DNA of 64,000 nucleotides from Hyphomicrobiales bacterium (GTDB lineage Bacteria; Pseudomonadota; Alphaproteobacteria; Rhizobiales; Rhizobiaceae). The notes below the pieces were generated by a model, which was given only the letters and a program-made list of their open reading frames with translations, was not told the DNA's origin and did not search any database. The translations under genes were made by a program, and so were the position numbers. Below are positions 1 to 8,339 of this stretch, piece after piece. Within the stretch, counting starts at the first letter, position 1. Every line of letters begins with the position of its first letter. The stretch spans positions 186,001 to 250,000 of the forward strand of contig UBNQ01000020.1 in assembly GCA_900466875.1 (NCBI GenBank). The letters run 5' to 3'.

Positions 1-4
1 CGAC

Positions 5-1519
5 ATGGAGGGAGCGGAACGGGCGTTTGCGGCCGGTGCGTTGTCGGAGCAGGACATCTCGATCTATCGCGATATCGACGCGGCGATCGCGACGGGCGGT
101 TTGGTGGCCGGCATCCAGCTCAACGGCACGTTCGGCATTCTCGGGCGGCTCGAACTCGACCTCTTCGAGTTTATCGGAATGCCCGCTGCCGGACCTGGAC
201 GGGTGCCTCCCGACCTCTGGACCGCGGTCAGGATGTTAACCGAAGGCACGCCGGTCGAGGTCACGTTCCTGCTGCAGGACCGGGGGGTGACGCTGGTGCT
301 CGAAACAACCCGGGCGCGATATCTCGACGACAACGGGGCATTGTCGGCCGCCTTCCTGCCCGGCGAGCTGACGCAGTCACTTTGCAGCCCCTGGACGCAT
401 GATTTCCGCGATTGCGGATGTTTCTACTGGGCATCAAACCATCCCGACATCGTGCAGCCGGTGTTTCCGGCAGGAACCCCGCCCCAGGATCCGCAGCCCT
501 GGACGGTGGACGTCCCGTGGCAGCGGCGCGAACGGCAGGTGTCGACCAACCCGCCGCCGTCAGCGACACAGAATTCCCCAGCGCCGATCGAAATTCGCCA
601 TTACGAGATCAACCGGCGCTGGCAGGAACTGCATTTCGTGATGGGCAGACGCGAGACGACCTCGGCGTTCAAGCCGATCGAACAGGCAGGTAAGCCGTTG
701 CCCGACCTTCCGGCCCTGCTTGCCCATCTGCGCTATGCGGCCGGTGTCGAGCTGGGCGTGGCGCAGGAATATCTCACGGCGGCCTATTCTCTCAAGCCGG
801 ATGACGACGCGACCATGGCTGGCAATCCGCAATTGCGCGACGATATCAGGGCGACGCGATCGGAACTGATGCGCATCGCGATCGGCGAAATGCGCCACAC
901 CCGCGCAGTCAACGATGTGGTGCGCGCCCTGATGCCGCCGGGTGGTTTCCAGCCGGCCCTGCAGGTCGCCAGACTGCTGCCGCCGGTTCCGCCGAGCCTC
1001 ATCCGGCCGGTCGAGTTTCGGCCGGCCAACAGGGCCGCGATCGAGGATTTCATTGCCATCGAAGCGCCATCGGCCGGTGTCGACGGGCTCTATTTCAACA
1101 TTCTCGCCACCCTGGAAACGCCGCCGCCGGATGTCCGTCCGTTCGCGGCCCCGGAATGGACCGAGGCAATCAGTTCGATCATCGCCGAGGGTGAAGATCA
1201 TTTCCAAACATTTCTCGATATCCGGGAGTGGCTCGCACCCTATGCCGAAAGCGATTATCTGCGGTCGACGGCGCCCCCGCGGCCCCTGCCGGGTCAGGCC
1301 GAACATGACGCCCTGCAACAGGCTTACGTGCAGCTGCTCGAAAACCTGCATCTCGGATATGCACGGGGCCGCCTGCCGGGCGCCAGCCCGATTAATGCGG
1401 CGCGGGTTTCCATGATCGAGCAGATCGATCCCCTTGCCCACGCCGTCGCCGCCAAAGGATTCCTTGTGGTCTTCGACGAACTGGCCGACGATCGCTTCAG
1501 GCCGATCGATCCTCCCTGA
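5..1519 (+). CDS. Ferritin-like domain protein, possibly incomplete at the 5' end
   Basis: The 504-residue product has a C-terminal ferritin-like helical domain from about residue 238. Visible metal-ligand-type residues are E249 and E255 (AGVELGVAQEYL), E295 and H298 (GEMRH), and a later GEDHF. This layout resembles the ferritin-like domains near VioB-type proteins. The N-terminal half has an unusual Cys/Trp-rich patch at residues 127-142, with PW, C137, C139 and YW142, which recalls segments of LodA/GoxA quinoproteins; that likeness is from memory. A flavoprotein gene follows 22 bp downstream and is probably cotranscribed. The frame is open to the left edge, so the true start may lie outside. 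Function is not known. Confidence 0.6.
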   Translation: MEGAERAFAAGALSEQDISIYRDIDAAIATGGLVAGIQLNGTFGILGRLELDLFEFIGMPAAGPGRVPPDLWTAVRMLTEGTPVEVTFLLQDRGVTLVLETTRARYLDDNGALSAAFLPGELTQSLCSPWTHDFRDCGCFYWASNHPDIVQPVFPAGTPPQDPQPWTVDVPWQRRERQVSTNPPPSATQNSPAPIEIRHYEINRRWQELHFVMGRRETTSAFKPIEQAGKPLPDLPALLAHLRYAAGVELGVAQEYLTAAYSLKPDDDATMAGNPQLRDDIRATRSELMRIAIGEMRHTRAVNDVVRALMPPGGFQPALQVARLLPPVPPSLIRPVEFRPANRAAIEDFIAIEAPSAGVDGLYFNILATLETPPPDVRPFAAPEWTEAISSIIAEGEDHFQTFLDIREWLAPYAESDYLRSTAPPRPLPGQAEHDALQQAYVQLLENLHLGYARGRLPGASPINAARVSMIEQIDPLAHAVAAKGFLVVFDELADDRFRPIDPP

Positions 1520-1541
1520 GCCGTCTCGCGAGGATTTTCGA

Positions 1542-2567
1542 ATGTCTCGGGCAAATCCGGTCGTCATCCTGGGTGCCGGGCCTGTCGGGTTGCTGGCCGC
1601 GCTCCACGCCAGGCGATTGGGTCGTGACGTGACCGTCTTCACCAATCAGGCGCCGCCGGCCCATGACGGCCGTCGCAGCAATGATGTTCGCCCTCATATC
1701 GAATGTGTGCCGTCTCAGGTTATCGCCTTGCTGGTCGAGTTCGGCGTGGCGCCGGCCTTGCTCGGCGTCGAACAGTTGTTCGCGTCGAAATGCGTGCAAT
1801 GGGCAGAGGATCGCCCCGTCATCTTGCCTGCAGCGCCCTACGCCGCCATCAGCCGCCCGAACCTCGAAGCGGCACTGGCCCAGCTGACCGAGCGCGCCAG
1901 AATCTGGATCGTGCCGCAAGCCGTTTCGGCCGCAAGCATCGAGGCGATCGCCAGCGACGCGATCGTCTTTGATGCCACCGGCCGCCGCGCGATCAGCGCG
2001 TGGAAACGTTGGCGTCCCAGCCGACCCATCGTCGCGCGCTCATTTCATTTCGCCGATGCCAGCTCGGCGCGCGAGGGTCTTGCGCTCGCTGCCGGCCCTG
2101 ATGGCTATGTCTATCGGATCGCCAATCGCAGCGGCATCTGCCTTGGCGTGGTGGGCCACGACCACAAGGGCAGCTGGGACAATGTCCGCGACCGGATCGC
2201 CGGCTTCGCACCATGGATCGTATCCGACCTCGCTGCCAATGACAGCTTGATGGCCAATGGCAGGAGCGGTCCGAGTTCGCTGCAATGGGCTGAGGCCGGA
2301 GCCAGCGCCATTCTGATCGGCGATGCGGAATTCGGTCGCGATGCCATGTCATCGCAGGGTCTGGCAATCGGTCTTGGCGCCGCCATTGGCGCCGTCTCAC
2401 TGGCACTGACTGGCGCCCGACCCGGCCCACCCGCCGACCTGGCCCACCAGCGATCCGTCCATGCGCACCGCATTCTCGAACAGATCGCGGCTGCGCCCTT
2501 CTCGCGCGATCATGCCTGGCGCCAGTATAGCGGTTTTCTGCAGCAGGCCGCAGCACGCGTTGCGTGA
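1542..2567 (+). CDS. FAD-dependent oxidoreductase, LodB/monooxygenase-like
   Basis: The 341-residue product opens with a Rossmann FAD-binding motif (VILGAGPVGLLAA, about residues 8-20). It also has a late IGDAEFGRDAMSSQG segment, the position where flavin monooxygenases carry the second FAD contact (GD motif). The ATG at 1542 is chosen because it sits just ahead of the Rossmann strand and has an AGGA-type ribosome site at about 1530; the longer frame upstream overlaps the previous gene and adds no recognisable domain. It lies 22 bp after the ferritin-like gene. By analogy with flavoproteins that mature partner enzymes (LodB, QhpG), it may modify the upstream protein, but this is inference. 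Confidence 0.65.
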   Translation: MSRANPVVILGAGPVGLLAALHARRLGRDVTVFTNQAPPAHDGRRSNDVRPHIECVPSQVIALLVEFGVAPALLGVEQLFASKCVQWAEDRPVILPAAPYAAISRPNLEAALAQLTERARIWIVPQAVSAASIEAIASDAIVFDATGRRAISAWKRWRPSRPIVARSFHFADASSAREGLALAAGPDGYVYRIANRSGICLGVVGHDHKGSWDNVRDRIAGFAPWIVSDLAANDSLMANGRSGPSSLQWAEAGASAILIGDAEFGRDAMSSQGLAIGLGAAIGAVSLALTGARPGPPADLAHQRSVHAHRILEQIAAAPFSRDHAWRQYSGFLQQAAARVA

Positions 2568-2665
2568 ACAATACTCCATACTGCATGGGACCGGCGCCCG
2601 ACCAAGCTCCGAGCTCAGGTTGCCCGGATGACGCAAGTTTCGGCTCGCCGCGCCTGCCTTGGGCG

Positions 2666-2868
2666 AGAAAGGCAAATAACCAAGTCGATGTTGGAAAGCA
2701 GTTCCGCGCCCGGATAAGGCAAGGCGTCTTTCGAAACGACGTAGCGCCCGCCCGCGAGCAGCGACATCAGTTTCGGCGACGGGATAGCCAGCGCGTTGCT
2801 GGCTCCGCCAAAAGTTGCGTCACCCAGTCAGTTGCGGAACGAGAGGATCTGTTCGCCGGGACTCGATC
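2666..2868 (-). pseudogene. Possible decayed coding remnant
   Basis: On the minus strand one frame reads as plausible protein (ALAIPSPKLMSLLAGGRYVV and then a KDALPYPG-type segment) but is broken by an in-frame stop near 2835, has no start codon and runs out near 2666. The family was not identified. It may be the remains of a lost gene. Chance open frame is the alternative in this GC-rich DNA. Confidence 0.2.
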
Positions 2869-2992
2869 ATCGAGGAAGAAGTCTTAGAAAGCTGCGCCAG
2901 TGCTGCCTGTGACCTGACATACCAAAATCGCTCAATCGTCCGCAAATCAATGCGGCAATTGAATCACGCGTTCGATGGTAGCAACTCCCGCG

Positions 2993-3020
2993 CCTTGATA
3001 GGATTGGGACCTGCGACCCA
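2993..3020 (-). repeat. tRNA T-arm-like motif, copy 1 of 4
   Basis: The plus strand reads CTTGATAGGATTGGGACC and then TGCGACCCA. The reverse complement resembles the variable loop, T arm and acceptor 3' strand of a tRNA (GGGTCGCAGG, then TCCCAATCC). The T stem does not pair fully and no cloverleaf can be built, so it is not a functional tRNA. Related copies are at 35530, 49895 and 61221. Confidence 0.45.
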
Positions 3021-3170
3021 TTGTTGGAGATCAGATTTCCCTCGCCTTTCACCAGCCTCGCTACCAAATCCTTTGACGAACGTTTCGCGAAGGCTCACAC
3101 CTCGCTTTAGGGTGTCGCGCGGCTCTGGTAAAATCGTCATGCGCATACTTATTCCCCGGCTGACAAGGTG

Positions 3171-3216
3171 AATTCTGCATCCCTATCGGTCAGGTCGGAC
3201 ACGTGCATTCAGAATT
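3171..3216 (+). promoter_or_regulatory. Inverted repeat in the cspA upstream/leader region
   Basis: AATTCTG at 3171-3177 is repeated in inverse as CAGAATT at 3210-3216, with GCA/TGC flanks that extend pairing imperfectly. It lies 67 bases before the cspA start. Cold-shock genes often have structured leaders that control translation, so this could be a leader hairpin, but the transcript start is not known. Confidence 0.25.
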
Positions 3217-3282
3217 GATCCAACGTCTCTCGCTCTATAGCGTGCCGCCGGCAAACCGAACCGCACCAAACAAGGACACGAT

Positions 3283-3486
3283 ATGCCAACAGGCACAGTG
3301 AAATTCTTCAACGACGACAAGGGATTTGGATTCATCACGCCGGAAAACGGTGGCCAGGATGTCTTTGTCCACGTCTCTGCCCTGCAGCAAGGCGGATCCC
3401 TTCGCGAGGGTGACAAGGTGACGTTCGAGGTCGGGCAGGATCGCAAGACCGGAAAATCGAAGGCTGAGAACGTATCGGTTCTTTGA
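3283..3486 (+). CDS. cspA: Cold-shock protein, CspA family
   Basis: The 67-residue protein is a single cold-shock domain, the normal family length. It has both RNA-binding motifs: RNP1 (KGFGFI, about residues 13-18) and RNP2 (VFVHVS, about 27-32). Such proteins bind single-stranded RNA or DNA in the cytoplasm and loosen mRNA structure during cold or other stress. The ATG at 3283 follows an AAGGA ribosome site at about 3271. The gene stands alone with a long upstream region and ends in a good intrinsic terminator at 3505-3534. Several cspA paralogues are usual in rhizobia, so the exact member cannot be assigned. Confidence 0.95.
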   Translation: MPTGTVKFFNDDKGFGFITPENGGQDVFVHVSALQQGGSLREGDKVTFEVGQDRKTGKSKAENVSVL

Positions 3487-3504
3487 CGATCGGCGAAACA
3501 CGAT

Positions 3505-3534
3505 GGCGGGGTAACCTCTAACTCCGCCGTTTTC
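3505..3534 (+). terminator. Intrinsic terminator of cspA
   Basis: GGCGGGGT at 3505-3512 pairs with ACTCCGCC at 3521-3528 (one G-T pair), followed by GTTTTC. It lies 19 bases after the cspA stop and just before the converging glutathione transferase gene. Confidence 0.75.
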
Positions 3535-3539
3535 TTCCA

Positions 3540-4175
3540 TCAGTTGGCGAAACGATAGGTCCCGCCCTTTTCCAACGCTCTTCGATAGGCTGGCCGGGCA
3601 TGAATTCGATCGAGCCAAGCGATCGTCGCAGGGCGGGTCGAGTCTAGTCCAGCCCTCGACCGGGCGGCTTCGAGTGGGAAGCTCATCATGACATCGGCTG
3701 CCGTGAATTTCTCGCCCGCAAACCACTTTCTCGAGGCAAGCTCCGCCTCGATATAGTCCAGATGAACGTCGAGCATCGGGCGGACCCTTTTGGCCGCAAG
3801 TTTTCCAAAGAGCGGAACCTTCGACGCTACCAGCAGGGAAAAGAGGACGGGCATCACCGAACCCTCAGCGTAGTGCAGAAATTGCCGGTAGCAAAGCAGA
3901 TCATCCTTGCGAGCAGGGCCTAGCCTGCCTCCACATAGGTCGACGAGATACTCGCAAATTGCGCCGGTCTCGACGAGAACGACGCGACGGTTCTTGGGGT
4001 CGATATGTTCGACAATCGGTGATTTGCCGAGGGGATGGATCCGCCTCAGCTCGTCTGGAGCGCTCATATCCTGTCGGCGTTTGTAAAAACGGATCTCATA
4101 GACGAGCCCGAGTTCCTCCAGCATCCAGAGAACACGCTGCGAGCGGCTGTTGTTGAGGTGGTGGACAATCAGCAT
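3540..4175 (-). CDS. Glutathione S-transferase family protein
   Basis: At 211 residues this has the standard cytosolic GST layout: an N-terminal thioredoxin-like domain (about 1-80) with the NNSRSQRVLWMLEELG helix start, where the Ser/Arg region binds glutathione, the SPIVEH segment with the family cis-proline, and an all-helical C-terminal domain. GSTs conjugate glutathione to electrophiles or reduce peroxides. The gene lies 12 bp after a small stress-promoter-linked gene and is probably cotranscribed with it, which would place it under general-stress control. Substrate class is not predictable. Its own ribosome site is weak, consistent with coupling to the upstream gene. Confidence 0.85.
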   Translation of the reverse strand: MLIVHHLNNSRSQRVLWMLEELGLVYEIRFYKRRQDMSAPDELRRIHPLGKSPIVEHIDPKNRRVVLVETGAICEYLVDLCGGRLGPARKDDLLCYRQFLHYAEGSVMPVLFSLLVASKVPLFGKLAAKRVRPMLDVHLDYIEAELASRKWFAGEKFTAADVMMSFPLEAARSRAGLDSTRPATIAWLDRIHARPAYRRALEKGGTYRFAN

Positions 4176-4187
4176 CTTATGGCAGTC

Positions 4188-4367
4188 TCACGAAGCGCCC
4201 TGGTCGTTTTCTGTATCGAGGTCCTCTGGTCGAATCCCTTCATCCCGAGGCGCCGTCGATCCGTTGTCTTCTTTCGCCTGCTTTACAGACCCGGCCATAC
4301 CGCCGGAGTGATCGGCTGACCACGTTATCCGCAGGTCGCGACCCGTCTCATCATTCTTGTCGGTCAT
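4188..4367 (-). CDS. Small hydrophilic protein behind a general-stress promoter
   Basis: The product is 59 residues, rich in Asp, Glu, Lys and Gly, with no membrane segment or known domain. It contains a WSADHSGGMAG stretch and an acidic tail. The ATG at 4367 is chosen over a TTG at 4382 because it has a strong GGAGG ribosome site 6 bases upstream. A perfect EcfG-type promoter lies at 4419-4443, 52 bases before the start, which argues the gene is real and induced in stress or stationary phase. It precedes the GST gene by 12 bp. Small charged proteins of unknown role are common in EcfG regulons. No function is assigned. Confidence 0.6.
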   Translation of the reverse strand: MTDKNDETGRDLRITWSADHSGGMAGSVKQAKEDNGSTAPRDEGIRPEDLDTENDQGAS

Positions 4368-4418
4368 GTGATGCCTCCACAATTACGCCGCCAAAAGCAG
4401 CGACCAATGAGCGGGAGT

Positions 4419-4443
4419 AACGAGGCATAGGACCCAACGTTCC
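4419..4443 (-). promoter_or_regulatory. Sigma EcfG-type general-stress promoter
   Basis: On the minus strand GGAAC (4439-4443) is followed after 16 bases by CGTT (4419-4422), a perfect match to the alphaproteobacterial EcfG consensus GGAAC-N16/17-CGTT. It faces the small protein gene and the GST gene. Confidence 0.75.
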
Positions 4444-4527
4444 CATCCACCTCGCGCCTCTAGGCTGTGATCGGCGGATCGTCTAAAGGGGCGCGGCTAA
4501 GCCAGAGTCCTCGACGGCAGTTGCCTG

Positions 4528-5406
4528 TCATGGCTGGCCGCCACCACCGGCGGCGCCATAGACCTGTCCATTGGCATAGCTTGCCTTGGGGTCAGCGAGC
4601 TGCACATAGATCGATGCCAGCTCCGCCGGCTGACCAGGGCGGCCCATCGGCGTGTCGCCGCCAAAACCCTGCAGTTTTTCCATGGTAGCGCCACCTGCGA
4701 CCTGCAACGGCGTCCAGATCGGACCCGGAGCGACGCCATTCACACGGATTCCTTTCGGGCCGAGCTGTTTCGCCATCGATTTCGTGAAATTCATTCCGGC
4801 GGCCTTGGTCATGGCATAGTCCACGAGGTTTGCCGACGGGTCATAGGCCTGCTCGGATGTGGTCTGGATAATCACCGATCCGGGCTTTAGATGTTTCAGA
4901 GCCGCCTTGGTCAGCCAGAACATCGCGTAAATGTTCGTTTTGATCGTCGCATCGAACGCCTCAGACGTAATGTCTGAGATCGACTGTGCCTGCTGCTGCC
5001 GGCCGGCATTGTTGACCAGCGTATCCAAGGCGCCGAGCGCACCGACCGCATCTTCGATGAGCTGTTGGCAGAAGGCCTCATCGCGCAAGTCACCCGGCAG
5101 CGCTATCCCGATGCGCCCTTCCTTTTTAATGAGGGCGATGACTTCCTGGGCATCGGCCTCTTCGTCTGGCAGATAGTTGATGGCGACATCAGCGCCTTCC
5201 CGGGCATAAGCGATCGCGGCGGCCCGCCCCATGCCTGAATCACCGCCGGTGATCAGCGCCTTCCTGCCAGCCAGCCGGCCGGAGCCGACATAGGATTGCT
5301 CGCCGTGATCCGGTTTCGGGTTCATCTCGCCTGCAAGGCCCGGAAACGGCTGCGTCTGCTTGTCAAAGGGCGGCTTGGGATATTGCGTGGTCGGGTCGAT
5401 CGTCAT
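4528..5406 (-). CDS. SDR family oxidoreductase (YghA/YdaD-like)
   Basis: The 292-residue protein is a classical short-chain dehydrogenase with a proline-rich N-terminal extension (TQYPKPPFDKQTQPFPG) typical of YghA/GsiB-associated stress SDRs. It has the NAD(P) motif TGGDSGMG near residue 55, NNAG, catalytic Ser in the TTSEQAYDP segment and the YAMTK active-site pair. The ATG at 5406 is preferred over an upstream in-frame codon because GAGGA lies 8 bases before it. PRC-barrel and terminator elements lie upstream. Related proteins are induced by osmotic, ethanol or oxidative stress. The natural substrate is not known. Confidence 0.85.
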   Translation of the reverse strand: MTIDPTTQYPKPPFDKQTQPFPGLAGEMNPKPDHGEQSYVGSGRLAGRKALITGGDSGMGRAAAIAYAREGADVAINYLPDEEADAQEVIALIKKEGRIGIALPGDLRDEAFCQQLIEDAVGALGALDTLVNNAGRQQQAQSISDITSEAFDATIKTNIYAMFWLTKAALKHLKPGSVIIQTTSEQAYDPSANLVDYAMTKAAGMNFTKSMAKQLGPKGIRVNGVAPGPIWTPLQVAGGATMEKLQGFGGDTPMGRPGQPAELASIYVQLADPKASYANGQVYGAAGGGGQP

Positions 5407-5452
5407 CGATTGTTCCTCTGCTGCAGACGGCACACCGCTTACGCGGCATATG

Positions 5453-5477
5453 AAAAGCCCGGCGCGAAGGCCGGGCT
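5453..5477 (-). terminator. Intrinsic terminator after the PRC-barrel gene
   Basis: AGCCCGGC (5456-5463) pairs with GCCGGGCT (5470-5477) around a 6-base loop. On the minus strand the stem is followed by TTTTCA, 9 bases past the PRC-barrel gene stop. It separates that gene from the SDR gene. Confidence 0.7.
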
Positions 5478-5485
5478 ATCAGGGG

Positions 5486-5782
5486 TTAGTGCTTGTGTTC
5501 AGGCATGTCTTTCAGCTGATCCTTCGTCCAGCTCGTCACGGCATGGACGTCGCCATCCTCGTCGCGCATGAACTCAAGGTCAGACAGCGGCACGGCGACA
5601 GGCTTGGCGCCGATGCCAAGGAAGCCGCCGACGTCGATGATCGCCTGCTCCGCGGCGCCTACGCCGTGGACATGATCCAGCTTTCCGACCTTGTGGTCAT
5701 CAGCGCCGTAGATCGTGGCGCCCTCAAGGATTGCAGGGGTGAGCTCGGTCGGCGCAAGGCGAATGTGATTGGTATGGTCCAT
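5486..5782 (-). CDS. PRC-barrel domain protein
   Basis: The 98-residue protein has the PRC-barrel core: ILEGATIYGADDHKVGKLDHV, then a VDVGGFLGIG-type strand pair (here IDVGGFLGIGAKPVAVPLSDLEF). Free-standing PRC-barrel proteins in rhizobia are small cytoplasmic proteins, frequently stress-induced, that probably act as protein-binding modules. The start has a strong GGAGG ribosome site 8 bases upstream. A near match to an EcfG promoter lies 35 bases upstream. A terminator follows directly, so the gene is a single unit. Confidence 0.85.
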   Translation of the reverse strand: MDHTNHIRLAPTELTPAILEGATIYGADDHKVGKLDHVHGVGAAEQAIIDVGGFLGIGAKPVAVPLSDLEFMRDEDGDVHAVTSWTKDQLKDMPEHKH

Positions 5783-5816
5783 TGTGTTTCCTCCTTCTTA
5801 TTGCTTGGACAGAGAA

Positions 5817-5842
5817 AACATCGTCATAGCTGATATTGTTCC
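5817..5842 (-). promoter_or_regulatory. Near-match to an EcfG promoter upstream of the PRC-barrel gene
   Basis: On the minus strand GGAAC (5838-5842) is followed after 17 bases by TGTT (5817-5820), one mismatch from CGTT. The position (35 bases before the start codon) is right for a promoter. The mismatch keeps the call tentative. Confidence 0.35.
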
Positions 5843-6021
5843 GATCGCCGTTTTCCGACAAGCCGATGTTTATGACGAGCATCGACCGAGGACATCTTAG
5901 AACCCCAAACCCTCGCCCTATCTGAGGAGGTTTAGTCCTTCGAAACCTTCACCGCAGTTGCGTTACGGAGTTATGGCACAGCGTCTTCAATGATCTATGC
6001 TGCCGAACGATAGTCTGTAAC

Positions 6022-6057
6022 AAAAAAGCCTGCCGCAGGAAGTGGTGCAGCAGGCTT
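6022..6057 (-). terminator. Intrinsic terminator of the PaoABC-type operon
   Basis: AAGCCTGC (6026-6033) pairs with GCAGGCTT (6050-6057). On the minus strand the stem is followed by a run of T (complement of AAAAAA at 6022-6027). It lies about 80 bases after the large-subunit stop. The remaining intergenic DNA between 5843 and 6022 shows nothing recognisable. Confidence 0.8.
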
Positions 6058-6134
6058 CAAATGAGGTCAATAACGGCCGGGGAAGAGCCGATTGGTACCT
6101 CGTCAAAGTTCAATGCTCAGCGAGATGGTTCTTC

Positions 6135-8339
6135 TCAAGCGACCTCTGGCAACTCATGAATGAGCTTGTCGAGCGTGACGGGATAGTCCCGAACGCGAAT
6201 ACCGGTCGCATTGTATACGGCATTCGCGATTGCTGCCGAGACGCCGCAAAGGCCAAGTTCACCTACACCCTTGGCCTTCATAGGCGAAGAAATCGGGTCG
6301 GTTTCGTCCATGAAGATCACGTCCTGATGGGGTATGTCGGCATGAACGGCAACCTCATACCCGGCCAAGTCATGATTGACGAAGAAGCCGCGCCGCTTGT
6401 CGACGGACAGTTCTTCCGACAGGGCCAGCCCTGCTCCCATCGTCATGGCGCCGATGACCTGGCTGCGTGCGGTGATCGGATTGAGGATCCGGCCAGCCGC
6501 GCAGACCGCGAGCATGCGCTTCAGTCGTACTTCGCCGGTCGCGACATCGACGCCGACTTCGACGAAATGCGCGCCAAAGGTCGATTGCTGGTACGTCTTC
6601 TCAAGATCACCCCACTGCATCGTGTCTTCGCCGACAAGTCCTTCCGGCCCAGCTGCCTGGGAGAGCGGCACGACGCGGTTGTCGGAGCGTACTTCGCCGT
6701 TGGCAAATTCGATGTCCTGCGAATTGAATCCCAGCTTTTGTGCCACGGCTTCCCTGAGCTTGACGCATGCTGCATAGACGCCGGACGTCGAGGAGTTGGC
6801 ACCGAATTGGCCACCGGAACCGGACGAAACCGGAAAACGAGAATCACCGAGATGAACACCAACCTTTTCCATCGGCACGCCCATCATCTCCGCTGCGGTC
6901 TGCGCCAAGATCGTGTAGCTGCCGGTGCCAATATCGGTCATGTCCGTCTCGACGGTGATGTCGCCCCTCGCATCCAGCTTAACGCGGGCGCCCGATGGCA
7001 TGACGAGATTGTTGCGGAATGCGGCCGCCATGCCGAGACCGATGAACTGGCCGCCTTCGCGTTTTGTACCCGGCTTGCCGCGGGCGTTCCATCCGAATTT
7101 CTCCGCTCCAAGCGTCAGGCAGCCCACCAGGTTACGATGCGAGAAGTTACGTCCCGGCTTTTCCGGGTCCACTTGGGTGTCGTTCAGGATGCGGAATTCG
7201 ACGGGATCCATGCCGAGCTTGACCGCTATTTCGTCGATTGCGATCTCAAGCGCCATGAGACCCGGTGCTTCGCCGGGCGCGCGCATCGAGTTGCCTTCCG
7301 GCAAATCAAGTGTTGCAAGCCGCATAGCCGTCATCCGGTTTTCGCCAGCGTAGAGAAGCCGTGTCTGCATGACGGCGGTTTCGGGCTGGCCGCCGGGCAG
7401 GTCGCCTGACCAGCTCTCGTGGCCGATGGCGGTGATCTTGCCGTCACGCGTGGCCCCGATGCGGATGCGCTGGATCGTTGCTGGCCTATGGGTCGCGTTA
7501 TTGACGAGGAAGGGACGCGGCAACGCAACCTTAACCGGTCGACCAGCGGCTTTGGCCGCGAACGCCGCCATAACGGCGTCTGAGCGCAGGAACAGCTTGC
7601 CGCCGAACCCGCCGCCGATGAAAGGCGACATTAGATGGATTTTCTCCTTATCGATGCCGAGCGTCGTGGCGAGATCGGTCCGCCACCAGTCGATCATCTG
7701 GCTGGAGGTCCAGACCGTCAGCTCGTCACCGTTCCAGGCGGCAATCGACGCGAACGGCTCCATCATTGCATGCGATTGGTCCGGCGTGGTGTATGTCGCG
7801 TCAAGCTTAACAGCAGCATTTGCGAAGGCGCCTTCGAAATCGCCGACGCTGCTGTCGGGTTCCGTCCCACCTTCCGCCTTCGGCTTCTTGGCATCCTTGG
7901 TTGCCGTGCTCAGGTCGAAGACGCCTTCGCCGACTGCATAATCAACCTTGATCAACGCGGAGGCCGCTCGTGCCTGCTCGAATGTTGCCGCGACGACAAT
8001 AGCAATCGCCTGATGATAATGCTGAACTTCATCGCCCCCGAACAAATTTGCCGTGTTCTTGGAGCCGAGATCGCGCTTGCCGACATCCAGTGCCGTAACG
8101 ACGGAGATGACGCCCGGCGACTTTTTCGCGGCGGCCGTATCCATTGACCTGATCCGGCCTTTTGCGATGGACGAGCCGAGAGGGTAGCCATAGGCGTAGT
8201 CGATGTCAGGATCATGCCACTCATAGGCATATTTCGCCCGACCTGTCGTCTTCAGTTCGCCATCGATGCGATGGATGGGCTTTCCGACAACTGTGAGATT
8301 GTCGATAGGGTTGGTTGTGGCTGGCTTTTCGAACTTCAT
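6135..8339 (-). CDS. paoC: Molybdenum hydroxylase large subunit, PaoC/YagR-like
   Basis: The 734-residue product is the molybdopterin-cytosine-dinucleotide subunit of a xanthine dehydrogenase family enzyme. It has an aldehyde oxidase/xanthine dehydrogenase a/b hammerhead domain (about 25-130), the GGGFGGK molybdopterin segment, and near the C terminus [10 protein letters not shown] with the catalytic Glu of the family. PaoABC oxidises aldehydes, probably aromatic ones, in the periplasm and yields carboxylic acids. The start ATG overlaps the stop of the FAD subunit by four bases, which shows translational coupling. It is the last gene of the operon. No XdhC/PaoD-type cofactor-insertion gene lies next to it. 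Confidence 0.85.
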   Translation of the reverse strand: MKFEKPATTNPIDNLTVVGKPIHRIDGELKTTGRAKYAYEWHDPDIDYAYGYPLGSSIAKGRIRSMDTAAAKKSPGVISVVTALDVGKRDLGSKNTANLFGGDEVQHYHQAIAIVVAATFEQARAASALIKVDYAVGEGVFDLSTATKDAKKPKAEGGTEPDSSVGDFEGAFANAAVKLDATYTTPDQSHAMMEPFASIAAWNGDELTVWTSSQMIDWWRTDLATTLGIDKEKIHLMSPFIGGGFGGKLFLRSDAVMAAFAAKAAGRPVKVALPRPFLVNNATHRPATIQRIRIGATRDGKITAIGHESWSGDLPGGQPETAVMQTRLLYAGENRMTAMRLATLDLPEGNSMRAPGEAPGLMALEIAIDEIAVKLGMDPVEFRILNDTQVDPEKPGRNFSHRNLVGCLTLGAEKFGWNARGKPGTKREGGQFIGLGMAAAFRNNLVMPSGARVKLDARGDITVETDMTDIGTGSYTILAQTAAEMMGVPMEKVGVHLGDSRFPVSSGSGGQFGANSSTSGVYAACVKLREAVAQKLGFNSQDIEFANGEVRSDNRVVPLSQAAGPEGLVGEDTMQWGDLEKTYQQSTFGAHFVEVGVDVATGEVRLKRMLAVCAAGRILNPITARSQVIGAMTMGAGLALSEELSVDKRRGFFVNHDLAGYEVAVHADIPHQDVIFMDETDPISSPMKAKGVGELGLCGVSAAIANAVYNATGIRVRDYPVTLDKLIHELPEVA

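Larger units (their letters stand above)
2568..3282. other. Long intergenic region before cspA
   Basis: No intact gene is supported in these 715 bases. They hold a possible coding remnant (2666-2868), one copy of a decayed tRNA T-arm-like motif (2993-3020) and the presumed promoter and leader of the cold-shock gene. The flavoprotein operon must end here, but no clear terminator was found. Confidence 0.5.

Noticed and set aside
560-1645. 361-codon open frame on the minus strand opposite the ferritin-like gene
   Set aside because: No domain is seen, and the plus-strand frame has clear ferritin-like motifs. Long antisense frames are common in GC-rich genes.
6042-7409. 455-codon plus-strand frame across the PaoC gene
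   Set aside because: It runs antisense to a clear molybdenum hydroxylase and crosses its terminator; no family resemblance.
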